Positions 45,301 through 54,923 of a stretch of DNA of 64,000 nt are shown here, piece by piece. Made by a program: the position numbers and the translations under genes. Origin of the DNA: Diplosphaera chodatii (taxonomy: Eukaryota; Chlorophyta; Trebouxiophyceae; Prasiolales; Stichococcaceae). The notes below the pieces were generated by a model, which saw nothing but the letters and a program-made list of their open reading frames with translations, searched no databases and had not been told where the DNA came from. The stretch is taken from positions 992,001 through 1,056,000 of the forward strand of contig JAALGY010000010.1 of assembly GCA_032358165.1 (NCBI GenBank), written 5' to 3'. Positions within the stretch are counted from its first letter, which is position 1. Every line of letters begins with the position of its first letter.

Positions 45301-48186
45301 CTGCCGCGAGACTGCTGCCTGACGCTGTGCTGCTCAGCTGTGCTGCTAGGTTCTCGGAATTGTACATCAGCCACGGCTAGCATTGGTGCGCTGGTGGCAA
45401 TCTGCGAGGCCTGCGCAGTGCGTCAATGTAAAGGCTCTTCTCTGAAAGAAGAGCCTTGAGAGACACCCAACGCTCTGCGATGTGTGGATGTCACAAGATC
45501 AGGATGGCAACGTGCACATAGGTCCGGCGGATCGCCACTCCGTGCAGTCAACGCACCTGACATCTGATGGATGTGCATAGGGCGGACCCTCGGCCAGCAG
45601 CCTGATCGGCGCATGGCGATCCGTTCAGAGTACAGGATGTGACAGAAACGCATCCTGCAGATTGCCGAGTATGCAATCAGCCAAGAGCACGCAGTATCAG
45701 CCCAAGAACGCACCCGGCCAGGGGCAGGGCAATGGCTTCGATGTCCATGCAAAAGCAGGCGTATGGGGCGCACAGCCGCACAGAAGGTGCTCCTGATGCC
45801 AGACCCACTCCCAGGTTGCCGCTCACCTGCTGCATCTGCCCAAGGCGCGCGCAGCACGACGCCATGCCTGACAAGCCTGCAGACCAAAAACACCCGTGCA
45901 CGGCCAGCCTAGGCCCCCACCGCATGTCTCCCCGGCACAGTGCAGTCTCAGGCCTTCGCCGCTGCGGCACGCGGGGCTGTCACTGTGCGTGGGCCTCGAA
46001 TGCTGCCGGTTTAGCTGCCGGAGGGTCCTCGACGCAGGACGGTATAGCGTGCCGCATCGCCGGTGCGAGAGGTCACACCCTACCAGATGGCCCCGACAAG
46101 ATGGCAAAGTATGTTCTGAGACGGGTCGCGCATGTTGAGGGGCTGTGTGCTGGCGGCACTTAGCCGCGTTCGCAGCTATCAATCTGCACAGGACCAGCTA
46201 TCAATCGGCACAGCCCCACTGAAATTCTGCTATCAAAACCACCCTTTCTTGCCTAGTGTTAAGGTGCCCTACATGACTGGCACCCAGTGATTTACACGAG
46301 TGCCATGCATGCGAATGAGCTGCACGGTGCACCTGTTGGTGTAGGCTGTGCTCAAAAGGCGCTATTGGCTTGCGGCACTTGCGGCTGCAGCTGCAGTCGG
46401 CGTCAGGCAAAACAGTGCTGTTTGGTCGGCCTTCAGTCTCTGGGTATGTGCAGCGTCACTAGCCAATACAGGATCGAGCAGCTCAATCCAGGCACACTCG
46501 ACACTGCTGCATGGGCTTTGCTTTGATGAGTCTTACACTGTGGCATCCATCGTCGGCTGCAGGTGGCAGTGATGCAGGAGTGCGGTTTGGTTGAGCCTGT
46601 CAGCAAGCACCTCCTGCAGCATATCACAGACATCATGACATCAGCATGGCAGGTGGGAGCACTGCTCTATGCCGGACGTTTACCAGACGTGAAGCAATTA
46701 CTTGTCAGGTCATGCTTGATGCATTGTTTTCTGCAGGTAACATGTGCTTCGAGTCCTTGTGGGCTGACATGTTGACAGTGCTGTATTGACATACGGTGCA
46801 GCTGCAGTGGCGTCTGCTGAGACGGCTGGCGCCTCTGGCAGCGGTGCCGACGGCATTCGTGGCGTTCTTGCTGACCAACGGCGGCGTCGTCATCGGCGAC
46901 CACTCCATGCACACGCCAGTCCTGCATGTGGCGCACCCACTCCACTTCATCCTGTTCACGGCACTTGCACTGGCGCCCGCAGCCTTCAGTCCGAGCAGGT
47001 GGTGCTTCGAGCCACTGCCATGGATGATGTGTCAGCTGCAGCGGCGGCTCCTGCATCCCTGGAGACCCTTGCTGTCCTTCCGTGTTGGCAGCTTACGCAG
47101 CTGGCAGTGTTCATGGTATCAAGAGGAGATGGGTTTGAGCCTGCTGAGGCCATGCTTCAAGCAAATCATCATGTGCTGACCGCAATGGAGGCACTCCAAC
47201 TGCATCGTGGTGGGTGCACAGGCAGACCGATGAAATGTCATTACGCATGCAGGTGCAAGCGGGTGTCCAGGCAGCTGGCGGCGCACCCCAGCGTGTCCAT
47301 CTCAGGCCTGTGCCTTACGGCAGCAGGGCTCACCCTCATCATGGACCGCTTTACCATCATCCACTACTACATCCTCACCATCGGCTACAGGTATCGGCAC
47401 AGCATGATGCTCGACACAGCAATGACATGCTGATGGCCAGAGGCTGTTCCACGGCTGTGACAGGCACAGGCATGCGGGTGCTGCACACGTCCATCTCTTG
47501 GCCTTTGCACACAACCAGCAGCTGCATCGTGTGGTCTCCTGCCCTCTCACAGGCACTACCGCAACTGGCTGGTGCGCAAGGCGCTGCTGGATCACTGGCG
47601 GCGGCGGTGGCTGGTGCCCGCATATCTGGCCTCCGGCTGGGCGCTCTGGGACATGCTGCAGGTACCTGCCTCACGCCTCTAGCTCACGCGATGGTCGAAC
47701 CAACCCTACATTGCGATGGCGGCTGTGCTAATGCATGCTGCGGCGGCACACACTTCTGCACCATACCCATTATCGCACCAGCTTTGCAGCATCGATGTTT
47801 TGTCTCTTGTGCCGAACACAGAGCCAGAGTCAGCTGTGGCGGTGCGCCTTTGCAGCCTGCACAGCTTTGGTGCTGGTACCAGCGGCCCTGCTCGAGTTCA
47901 GGCGCGCCGTGGCGCAAAGCCATGCAGCTTTGTTGTGCATGGCGGCATGCAGTCAGTCGGGAATGCGTGCTTGTGGAGCGCACGCTGGCCAGACGTGCGG
48001 ACCTGCTGATGCAGGTACTTCTTGATTCCATTCCTGCTGCTGGCGCTGCACATGCAGCCAATGAGCGGAAGACGGCTGGCGCTGACGGCGGCAGGCTACG
48101 CGGCCATCAATGCTGTCACCATCTACCTGTTCCTTTTCAAACCGTTCCATCTTGTGGACGGTTCCCCGGCACGTCTCATTTGGTGA
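39398..48186 (+). CDS. ALG10: Alpha-1,2-glucosyltransferase ALG10, copy 2, with a transposon in an intron (493 aa)
   Basis: Same role as copy 1. Eleven exons join in frame: 39398-39607, 39771-39944, 40108-40236, 40572-40667, 46345-46443, 46563-46652, 46802-46998, 47253-47390, 47553-47661, 47834-47901 and 48015-48186 (494 codons). Exon lengths match copy 1 closely (for example 96, 99, 197 and 172 bp). Two differences: exons 2 and 3 of copy 1 are one exon here, and copy 1's exon 10 is split in two here. DEVFHVRQTRRFC, ITTFPGVYILG, FFLQFLFYTDM, NGGVVIGDHSMHTP and AINAVTIYLFLFKPF...RLIW identify the family. The HP.LLADNRHY region is degraded (DRFTIIHYYILTIGYRHY), so activity may differ. The 40668-46344 intron contains a 5.5-kb transposon. 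The last intron starts GCGCGC, a GC donor. The start codon is uncertain; TTG or ATG positions from 39326 are also open. Confidence 0.87.
40731..40737. repeat. Target-site duplication, left copy (GCACCCA)
   Basis: The 7 bp immediately before the transposon's left end are repeated exactly at 46280-46286, immediately after its right end. A duplication of this length at both ends marks insertion by a DNA transposase. Confidence 0.75.
40738..41290 (+). repeat. Left terminal inverted repeat
   Basis: The inverted partner is at 45725-46279. The two are near-identical through TTGATAGCAGAATTTCAGTG, the paired TTGATAGCT motifs, GCCGCCAGCACACAGCCCC and on to GACATCGAAGCC, where likeness drops. An open frame at 41047-41271 crosses the repeat (see the right arm). 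Confidence 0.82.
42223..42262. repeat. Short 19-bp tandem repeat inside the transposon
   Basis: Two and a half copies of ACCTGGACTGGAAACCTGC, with one variant base. It lies in the transposon's non-coding interior. Confidence 0.6.
45427..45457 (+). terminator. TGTAA signal followed by a 10-bp hairpin inside the transposon
   Basis: TGTAA at 45427-45431 overlaps the base of a perfect hairpin: AAGGCTCTTC at 45431-45440, loop TCTGAAA, GAAGAGCCTT at 45448-45457. The position would suit the 3' end of a rightward transcript from the element's interior, but no such gene is established. Confidence 0.35.
45725..46279 (-). repeat. Right terminal inverted repeat
   Basis: Reverse complement of the left arm. 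On the minus strand it holds a 97-codon open frame (45970-45677) that reads through the repeat boundary into unique DNA. That frame includes CCARLGQMQQVSGNLGVGLA and a hydrophobic end (ALPLAGCVLGLILRAL). The left arm has the same frame but stops earlier. Confidence 0.82.
46280..46286. repeat. Target-site duplication, right copy (GCACCCA)
   Basis: Exact match to 40731-40737, directly abutting the transposon's right end. Confidence 0.75.
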
Positions 48187-49139
48187 TGAGCTGTACAGCA
48201 GGCACAGCTTGAAGTCAGGCTGCTGGAGAAGACACAAAGTGTGACACAGAGTCTGAGCTGCCCAGGGTTTGCAGGCCAGGATGTTGCCGGAAGACCGTCA
48301 CAGCAACTCCGGCAACAGGCAGTGTAGACCCTGCAGATGTCAATGGAGCTAGCTCGCAAAGTAGACAGGTGACAGGTTTGGGTTGCATTTCGGCAGAGGT
48401 TGAACAGTCGTATGCATCCTTCGAAGGTTGCAATGCGGGTTTTCGCTTGACACTATCATCGTCTGCAGGGTTTGACAGCCAGTTGGATTGGTTGCATTTG
48501 ATAGCTGCCGTCATGATCCATGACACAGACATGCCGTGACCAGGAGGCACAGTTGGTTGATTGTGGGTCAGTGTGTTGGGTCAGTGTGTTGCATTGATTT
48601 GCAGCGGGTTTGTGTGGTTGAAAGCCAGCAGTGTTGTCAGCCACAAGGGGACAAACGTCTTGTCCGCCCAGCAGGCTGTGCATCACCACACAACATCTGC
48701 AAGCTACGGGATGCAACACCTAAACCCAGTGCTCCAGCGTTGCAGGCTTCCAACGCAGCGATCTCAGGTCCCACAGCATGCACCTACCCCCACCGCCACC
48801 TCACTTTTTGAGTAGATCTGACGCTTCTTCTGGCACGATGTCCACGATGGCTGCACACGAGGAGACCAGTCATCACTAGGCCTCAGGCACGCGTTGTCCA
48901 GTCTCGTATGCTGACCTGATACTTGTAGTCGCTCATAAAACAATTTAAAAGATTGAAACGACAGCAAAATCATCTGAGATGGCATTGCAATCGCAGTGCA
49001 AGCTGGTGCACATGCCATGGGCCGTGTCGCCAAGGCAGAAGCACGGGGCTGCCAGTGGCAGCCGGCCCCGACAAGGTACAAGGTGACCAGACTGCGCAGC
49101 GCCACAGGGAGCCAGCAGGCAGCAGGAAGCAGCACGCAC
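48187..49139. other. Intergenic region after ALG10 copy 2
   Basis: No exon is established. It contains a short 14-bp tandem repeat (TGGGTCAGTGTGTT) near 48565. The last codons and 3' UTR of the minus-strand ATP synthase epsilon gene must lie at its right end. The epsilon frame stays open to about 48970. Confidence 0.4.
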
Positions 49140-49290
49140 TCTGCTTCTCGGGCGCGCCGTCCTTCCACACGGCCTCGCGGTAGTAGACCACCTCCCGGGT
49201 GCGCGCCTTGGCCCGCAGCTCCGGTACCAGCGCCGCGCGCACCATGTCGCTGCACAGCCCCGCGTACTTCAGGTAGCTCATGCCCGCCAC
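49140..49290 (-). CDS. ATP15: Mitochondrial ATP synthase subunit epsilon, main exon
   Basis: A small subunit of the F1 central stalk in the mitochondrial matrix; not the bacterial/plastid epsilon. The exon follows TTCCCACAG and reads AGMSYLKYAGLCSDMVRAAL, then TREVVYYREAVWKDGAPEKQ. This matches the family pattern FWR-AGM-YL-Y-N-C---VR--LK--------R--V-----W-DG-P. The family is only about 55-75 residues, so this exon is most of the protein. The first exon (M...FW-) was not found: TTCTGG occurs in frame at about 49404-49409 without a usable donor, and another may lie up to 50.4 kb. The 3' edge is also uncertain: either a GTGCGT donor at 49139 or read-through to a stop near 48970. Confidence 0.8.
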
Positions 49291-50464
49291 CTGTGGGAAC
49301 AGGCAGCAGAGTGGGATCCCATGTAACGAGTGCGTGCCGCCGCCCCACGCCGTGGTTCTCGATGGTGCACGGCGCAACACACTCAAGTGTCTGATGCCAG
49401 AAGGTGGCTGCGAGCGCAACGTTCACGCCTGCGCTTGCTTCATGAAACCTCTGGCCTGGAAGCTCACAGGCAGCGCACGCAAGGTGCATGCATTCCACCG
49501 TGAGGGTTGGCAGCAAAGCTGTGCATGGTCTGCACAACATGCTGCTGCCCTGATCACGCCTCTCGACCAGGACAGCTCACAGCTACCAGCACTGCGACCA
49601 TGTGCACTGCTGCGTGATGCTATGCTGTATCCGCATGCACTTGGGCTGGGCAGTGCCCAAAGTATCTCTGACTGAGTGACCCCGGCACATCAAAGTCCCA
49701 TACATTGGTCGAGGAAGCTGACCCACCAGCCGTGTGCTACAGCACGGTGCTCAGCGTCACAGATCACCGCGTAGCACACACCAGAGCACTGCACGGTGCC
49801 ATTGCTGCTGCCGCTGGCGCAGCTGTGCTGCTGCATGTTTGGCAGCAGTGCGTCGCAATAAGCGCTTGCAACGAAGAGCCCTCGCTGTAAATGTTTCACC
49901 AGATATCGTGTCTAAGTGTATCCCGACCGTAGCCGCTTAATCCCTATGCTATTGCAGGGTGGCACCCTGCACAATAGTGGCCGCTGCCAACAAGATCTCA
50001 CCCGCCAGTAGGCGCTGGCTGCCGCTGATGACGACATGGCGCTGGCCGCTGTCGTCAGCCGCTGCAGTGACTACGCCACTCGCTGATCCAGACAGCCCTG
50101 CTTCAACTACTGCCCGGAGCAAGTAGGGGATGGGCCAGGTGGGGCCACCCCTTTGTGGCAACCAGCAGCGGATTGCTATTAGTGTGGAGTGACCCTACAG
50201 ATGGAGATCGGTGGTAACGAGCCAAGCTGCTGCTGCAAGTCAGGAACTGATGCTCAGGGCGTACGCCTAAGATGTGAGAGAGGCGTTCTACAATATGTGC
50301 CGCTACCGAACTGAGAGTCGCCGAATATCCAACCGCCCTTGTCTGCATTGCCAGTCTCAGCTCCGGCATTTGCTTGCTGCCGTATTGTTCTGAATCGTCT
50401 GCAAGTAGCTCGTTGTTGTCACACACCGCACAGCTCCGTCTTCCCAGTCAATCACCGCGTCAAC
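49291..50464. promoter_or_regulatory. Divergent region between ATP synthase epsilon and CHCHD2
   Basis: About 1.2 kb lie between the epsilon main exon and the CHCHD2 start. The missing first exon of epsilon must be here, together with both promoters. A hairpin TGCAGGGTG-G-CACCCTGCA lies at 49953-49971. The other open frames in this stretch have no family likeness. Confidence 0.35.
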
Positions 50465-51916
50465 ATGCCTCGCAGAGGTGCGGACAACTCTTGCTGTTGG
50501 AGGCCATTCAGTGGGCCGGATGCAGCTTCTGCTGGCTCTGACAGCTGTATTGGTGCAGCCTGTGTCGCACAGGACTTGGCTGGGCAACGGCCTGTGCTGG
50601 TTGTAGCCATGTCTCTAGAAGATGATGTGCTGTCCAAGCCATGGGGCGCCCTGCATGGCGCTCCGGCCCACCACTGGCTGCGACGTAGAGCCTGCAAGCG
50701 TCAGAAGAATGCTGCTCGCACACCCCTGCAGGCTGTGGCGCCCATGGTCGCTGCAGGAGGCCATGTCAGCATTGGCGCTCCCGTCACCCCCTTATATGAA
50801 CATGATTTTGACGACGCAATTTGTGACGTGAACAGGAGGAGGTGGCGGCCGTGCGCCCATGCGCAGCCGCTCCCCATCGCCACCCCCCAGCCGGAGCTAC
50901 ACCACCACCCGTGCCCCGCCCCCAGCACAGCACGCACGTGAGAATCCCATCGCTCGCCATTGCGATACCCTCTTCTGCATATTCTACGTGCTGCTGCACA
51001 CTGCAGCTTGAGTGCCGAACTGGTTACGTCTACAGTGGCCAGTGCACCTGCTGCTGGTGGAGCACAGCAGGGTCGCTCACGAAGCTCATCTGCATGTTGC
51101 TGCAGCGGCGCCACCGCCGGCGCAGCAGCGCAGCGGCGGTATGATGGCCGGCCTCGGCGGCATGGTCGCGCAAGGTGCGCGTTTCCTCCTGTGATCTCGG
51201 CTCGCCGCACGTGAAGCACGAAAGCGTGCGGAGGGAGTTTAATTTAGTGAAATTGGCAAAAGAAATTGAAATTTTATATTGCACAGGCATGAGGAACCTG
51301 AACATGTGCACCTGAAGCTGCATGCAATCAGACCTGCTGATCACCTGGCGCCCACCAACGGTGACCGTGGTGCAGGCATGGCGCTGGGCACGGGCAGCGC
51401 CATGGCGCACGCCGCCATCGACCGCGTGTTCTCCAGCAAGCACCCCGAGCCGGCGGAGGCCGCGCAGGCCGCGCAGCAGATCGCCGCCGCCCCCGCCGCG
51501 GACGTGAGGGCTGCATGCAGTGATGCCTCCACACCAGCAAGCTGCTGCGGCGGTGTCGAACGGCAGTGGTGAACGACGGTGGTGGGATATCTGTGTGTGT
51601 GTGTGCGCTTCACCGTCTGATATGCTGTTGTTCCATGCTCTGCAGGAGCCGTGCCGCATCCAGGCCAAGTCCTTCATGGACTGCCTTGAGGCGAACAACG
51701 GTGGGTGTGACATCAGTGATTGACCGTTGTCTAGGTGGTTTCAGCCTTTTGCCCAGCACTGTGGAGAAGAAGTGCTGTGTGTTTAGGTGAGGGAGCACTG
51801 GGCATTGTTCACGACCCCACCACCTGTGTGCTGCAGGCGAGATGGACTCATGCCGCTACTACTTCGACCAGCTTCAGAGCTGCAAGCTCGACAGCCGGCC
51901 TGCCATGGGTTACTAG
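50465..51916 (+). CDS. CHCHD2: CHCHD2/CHCHD10-like twin-CX9C mitochondrial protein (148 aa)
   Basis: A small protein of the mitochondrial intermembrane space; relatives (Mix17, CHCHD2, CHCHD10) act in cristae organisation and respiration and are imported by MIA40 disulfide relay. Six exons join in frame: 50465-50477 (13 bp), 50836-50937, 51106-51174, 51376-51503, 51646-51700 and 51837-51916 (149 codons). Order: MPRRGGGGGRAPMRSRSPSP basic, Ser/Pro-rich start; Pro/Ala-rich linker; Gly/Ala/Met hydrophobic segment (GGMMAGLGGMVAQGMALGTG) with AMAHAAIDRVF; then the CHCH domain with CRIQAKSFMDC and CRYYFDQLQSC, both CX9C. Human relatives have 142-151 residues. All four Cys are present. TGTAA at 52038-52042 is a likely polyadenylation signal. 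A TG microsatellite lies in the intron near 51595. Confidence 0.93.
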
Positions 51917-52285
51917 CCGTCGTCATTCCATGTCAACCGAGACCTCGTGCTGTTTGTGCATGGCAGATGTGGTCAGTCCTTGATACACCAGGTTAGCATT
52001 TGTTTGACAGTCGTGTGCTTGACCCACATGTGTTTGTTGTAAGTTGGTCAATGGGCTGAGCTTGACAGCATGGTAGCGTCGACCCGTCTGCTCATTCCTC
52101 GTTGGCATACTGTCTCAGAGGCATACCCTCAGTAGCACAGAAGTGATGACGTCCTTGCCCGGCTGTAGTTGCACGGCTGCATCAACAGCACCAGTTTGAT
52201 TTGATCGTTTGATCGTTTCGTTACCGACGACCAGACCCGAGGCACACAACCAGGACGCTGCAGCCTGGTTGTTGCACGTGCACAA
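51917..52285. other. Convergent 3' intergenic region
   Basis: A 369-bp gap between the CHCHD2 stop and the L11 stop, with TGTAA at 52038-52042 serving the (+) gene. Nothing else is recognised. Confidence 0.45.
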
Positions 52286-54140
52286 TCAGGCCGCCTCAGG
52301 AACTGCCACCTGCACATCAGCAGTCAGCGCTGCTCAGCATATGCAATGCTTCTGGCAACACTTCGTTATCAGCGAGCCCCACGCGCTGCAACATGCCACC
52401 GTGACTAACGTACACTACGGCAGAGCAAGCTGTGCTGCTTTGACACACCTTGATGCCCATGTTCCTGGCAGTGCCCTCAACAATCCGCATGGCCGCCTCA
52501 ATGGTGGTGGCATTGAGATCAGGCATCTTGATCTCTGCGATCTCCTGCGATGAGGAGGCAGACAAACCCATGTCTGAGGTGTGGTTGGGATCCAGATCAA
52601 CATGCATGGACTCGACATAAGCATGGCTTTGAACAGCAGCAGGTGTCAGCGCTCGAAGGTTAACTGCAGGGTTTACAAGACACACAGCAGACGTTTCACG
52701 TGGTGCACTGCACACCTTGAGCTGGTCCTGACTGATGGTGCCAACCTTCACCTTGTTGGGCTCACCGCTGCCTGCTTTGATCTGCACATGCAGTGCAATG
52801 GCAACTGTTGTCCAAAAGCAGCGACTGAGTCCAATGCGGTGCTCTCCTCTGCAGCCAGTGCACATCATTGTGCTCCCCATTCACAAACGCTGCTGCAGCA
52901 CCTTTGCTGCCTTCTTCAGCAGGTCGCTAGCTGGCGGCGTCTTCAGAATGAATGTGAAGCTGCGGTCCTGCACATGGCCAGCAGCAGGTTTGCCATCAGC
53001 GTCAGCACTGACCAGTGGAGCAGTGCACTTACTCAGGAGCACTACTCAGAAGCAATATTGCTCAGCGCTGCGACTGTGCACGGCACCATGTAACCACGTG
53101 CAAGCGAACCTCAAACACGGTGATCTCCACTGGAATGATCTGCCCCATTTTGTCCTGCGTCTGCGCATTGTACTCCTTGCAGAACTGCATGATGTTCACG
53201 CCCTGCACACGGAGCACGCACGCAGCTGAGTCGCTCCAGGTCTTACAGCTTGCGTCTGGCGTGGGCGTGCCAGAAGTACACAACATGATGGCCAGCTGCC
53301 GCTGTCGCAGAAATCATCACGAAATGATCTCTGCCTGCTGTCTACAACCTCCTCACGTTGCCACCAAGCAGTGGTCAAGGACCAACGCTCGATGCCTAGA
53401 CCAGGTCTAAGCGTGCAGCAGTCCCAACCACAGCTCCCGACTCGCCCCCCCTGCAGCTCACCTTGGCGCCGAGCGCAGGGCCGACGGGCGGCGCTGGGTT
53501 CGCCTTGCCGGCATCAAGCGCCAGCTTGATGTAGCCCTTCACTGCAGCACAGGAGCAAACGCAATAGTCAGCATGCGGCGAGCCAAATGGCATGCAGTGA
53601 TGCCCCCAGCGTCATGTGCCCCATGCTGCTGCTTCAGTGTTGTGTCAACTTCTGCAGCTTCTGTAGGACCCCGCTGCAGCATCATGTCTGCATGTTCACG
53701 GAAACCCACGGCGGATCGCATTCACTTCACACGATGGTGCACTCCGGTGCTGCAGCGGCAGAATGCCACATAATATGTGCTATGTCAGTGCTGCCACACG
53801 TACAAGCGGCGGCCGGTCAACACCTCCTAGCGCACGCGCACATTGCGGTCCTGTGTTGCTCCTGTCAGCACCCTGACTGTAAGCTGCACTGCCAGCAGGG
53901 CAAGGACTCACCCTTAGCTGCCATCATGGTAACCTGCCGCCTGCTGCCACGCTGCTGCGCCTGCCAGCCGGTCTGTCTGAGGGGCTGACCGCTGAAGCCT
54001 GTCCGCTGCAGCGGGCTGCCGCTGAAGGCGCTGCACAGGCGGCCGCATGCCGGAGCGCTGGCTGATTGGCGGGCCGCCTCTGGCCGCGCTGCACCGCACA
54101 CTGGCTGCCTGAGGCCCAGGAGCATGCCTGACGTCGCCAT
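52286..54140 (-). CDS. PRPL11: Plastid 50S ribosomal protein L11 (217 aa)
   Basis: Binds 23S rRNA at the GTPase-associated centre of the chloroplast ribosome. Seven exons join in frame: 54140-53912, 53541-53462, 53202-53110, 52967-52902, 52781-52716, 52544-52449 and 52309-52286 (218 codons). Residues 1 to about 75 form a transit peptide: starts [18 protein letters not shown], rich in Ser, Ala, Arg and Gln, no acidic runs. The mature domain opens [20 protein letters not shown]. It continues [54 protein letters not shown] and [20 protein letters not shown], all canonical L11 blocks. The last exon is only 24 bp (VAVPEAA, stop). The plastid origin of the targeting is inferred from the extension; a mitochondrial L11 would be the alternative. 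Confidence 0.93.
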
Positions 54141-54923
54141 GGTCGCGATCAAATTGTGCAGGCTGTGCTGCACGCATTCCGACACTGGGGTTGGTCATTC
54201 ACATGTGGAAGTACTCAGGAAGCTGGATGTCGTTGCATAGGACTGCAGATGCCTCCAGTGGTCCGAATTTGCTCATATTGTGCCTGGTAGCTGGTCTCTG
54301 GGGGTTCAGTACGTTGATCGTGACACACATGGACAATAACCACTGCAGTGAGCAGCAGCTCAGTGACAGTGTGCAAGATGGCAAAGAACGCAGTGTATGG
54401 TAGCAGCAGTGCAGCATAGTACCCGCAAAGCGCTACCTCGCACATGCTGCCAGCGCAAAAATAGGACACAAAAACTGCAGGTACATGGGCAGGCGTGAAA
54501 CCAAAACCACGGGTAGTGTGACTGAGCTGTGTGGAGGCTGTGCAAGCTGATGGCTGATAGCCCCTCTGGCAAGCCCCCTGGGCGACCGCAGACGCCGAAA
54601 TATTCTTCTCCAGTTCTTGTACAGCATGTTGTAGCAGCTGCCTGCCCTCGCTTGTTGCTTGTCTGAGCACCTGCGTGCCCTGCCCCCTATCTTACTGATG
54701 GCATCGGCCGTACTGACCACGCTGTGGCAGCAGAGCAGCTGTGCTGTTCATTTGTTCCTTGGACAACCTGGGTCTGCTGATGGGTCCGGCCATGCATGCT
54801 GTATGAGTACACAGCAGTTGGCAGGTTGTTCTGCTGTGCCAGCCAGCGAGGTGGTGCCGAAGCTACCGCTGCGTTTGCTGGCAGCTGGGCTCGCCAACGG
54901 TCCTGCTGGCAAGCCGAGGCAGC
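54141..54923. other. Region between PP2C 3' end and L11 start
   Basis: Both neighbours are on the minus strand, so this is the PP2C 3' UTR plus the L11 promoter. A 151-codon minus-strand frame (54670-54215) is open but has no ATG before its last third, and I recognise nothing in it. It was not called as a gene. Confidence 0.4.

Larger units (their letters stand above)
40738..46279. mobile_element. 5,542-bp DNA transposon with long terminal inverted repeats
   Basis: The element begins CAGTCATGTAGGGCACC and ends with the reverse complement of that sequence. It is flanked by a GCACCCA duplication. Inverted repeats run about 550 bp at high identity, with one 9-bp length difference near 41066, and then about 180 bp more at lower identity (to about 41475 and from about 45555). 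The interior of roughly 4 kb has no long intact frame, and I recognise no transposase, so it looks non-autonomous or degraded, or its transposase is split into small exons. CAG...CTG ends, long inverted repeats and a 7-bp target duplication do not settle a superfamily; P-type elements make 7-8 bp and Mutator-like ones 8-11 bp duplications. It lies 70 bp into an intron of ALG10 copy 2, in a position that spares the splice sites. Confidence 0.85.

Noticed and set aside
44736..45380. 214-codon plus-strand frame inside the transposon
   Set aside because: Composition resembles non-coding DNA (rich in Cys, His, Trp, Ser); no domain and no matching exons were found.
47214..48212. 332-codon plus-strand frame over the end of ALG10 copy 2
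   Set aside because: It is out of phase with the conserved ALG10 exons that align with copy 1.
48764..49540. 258-codon minus-strand frame
   Set aside because: It overlaps the ATP synthase epsilon exon in another frame; only the epsilon frame has family likeness.
51590..51606. TG dinucleotide run considered as a regulatory repeat
   Set aside because: A short microsatellite within a CHCHD2 intron; nothing further supports a function.
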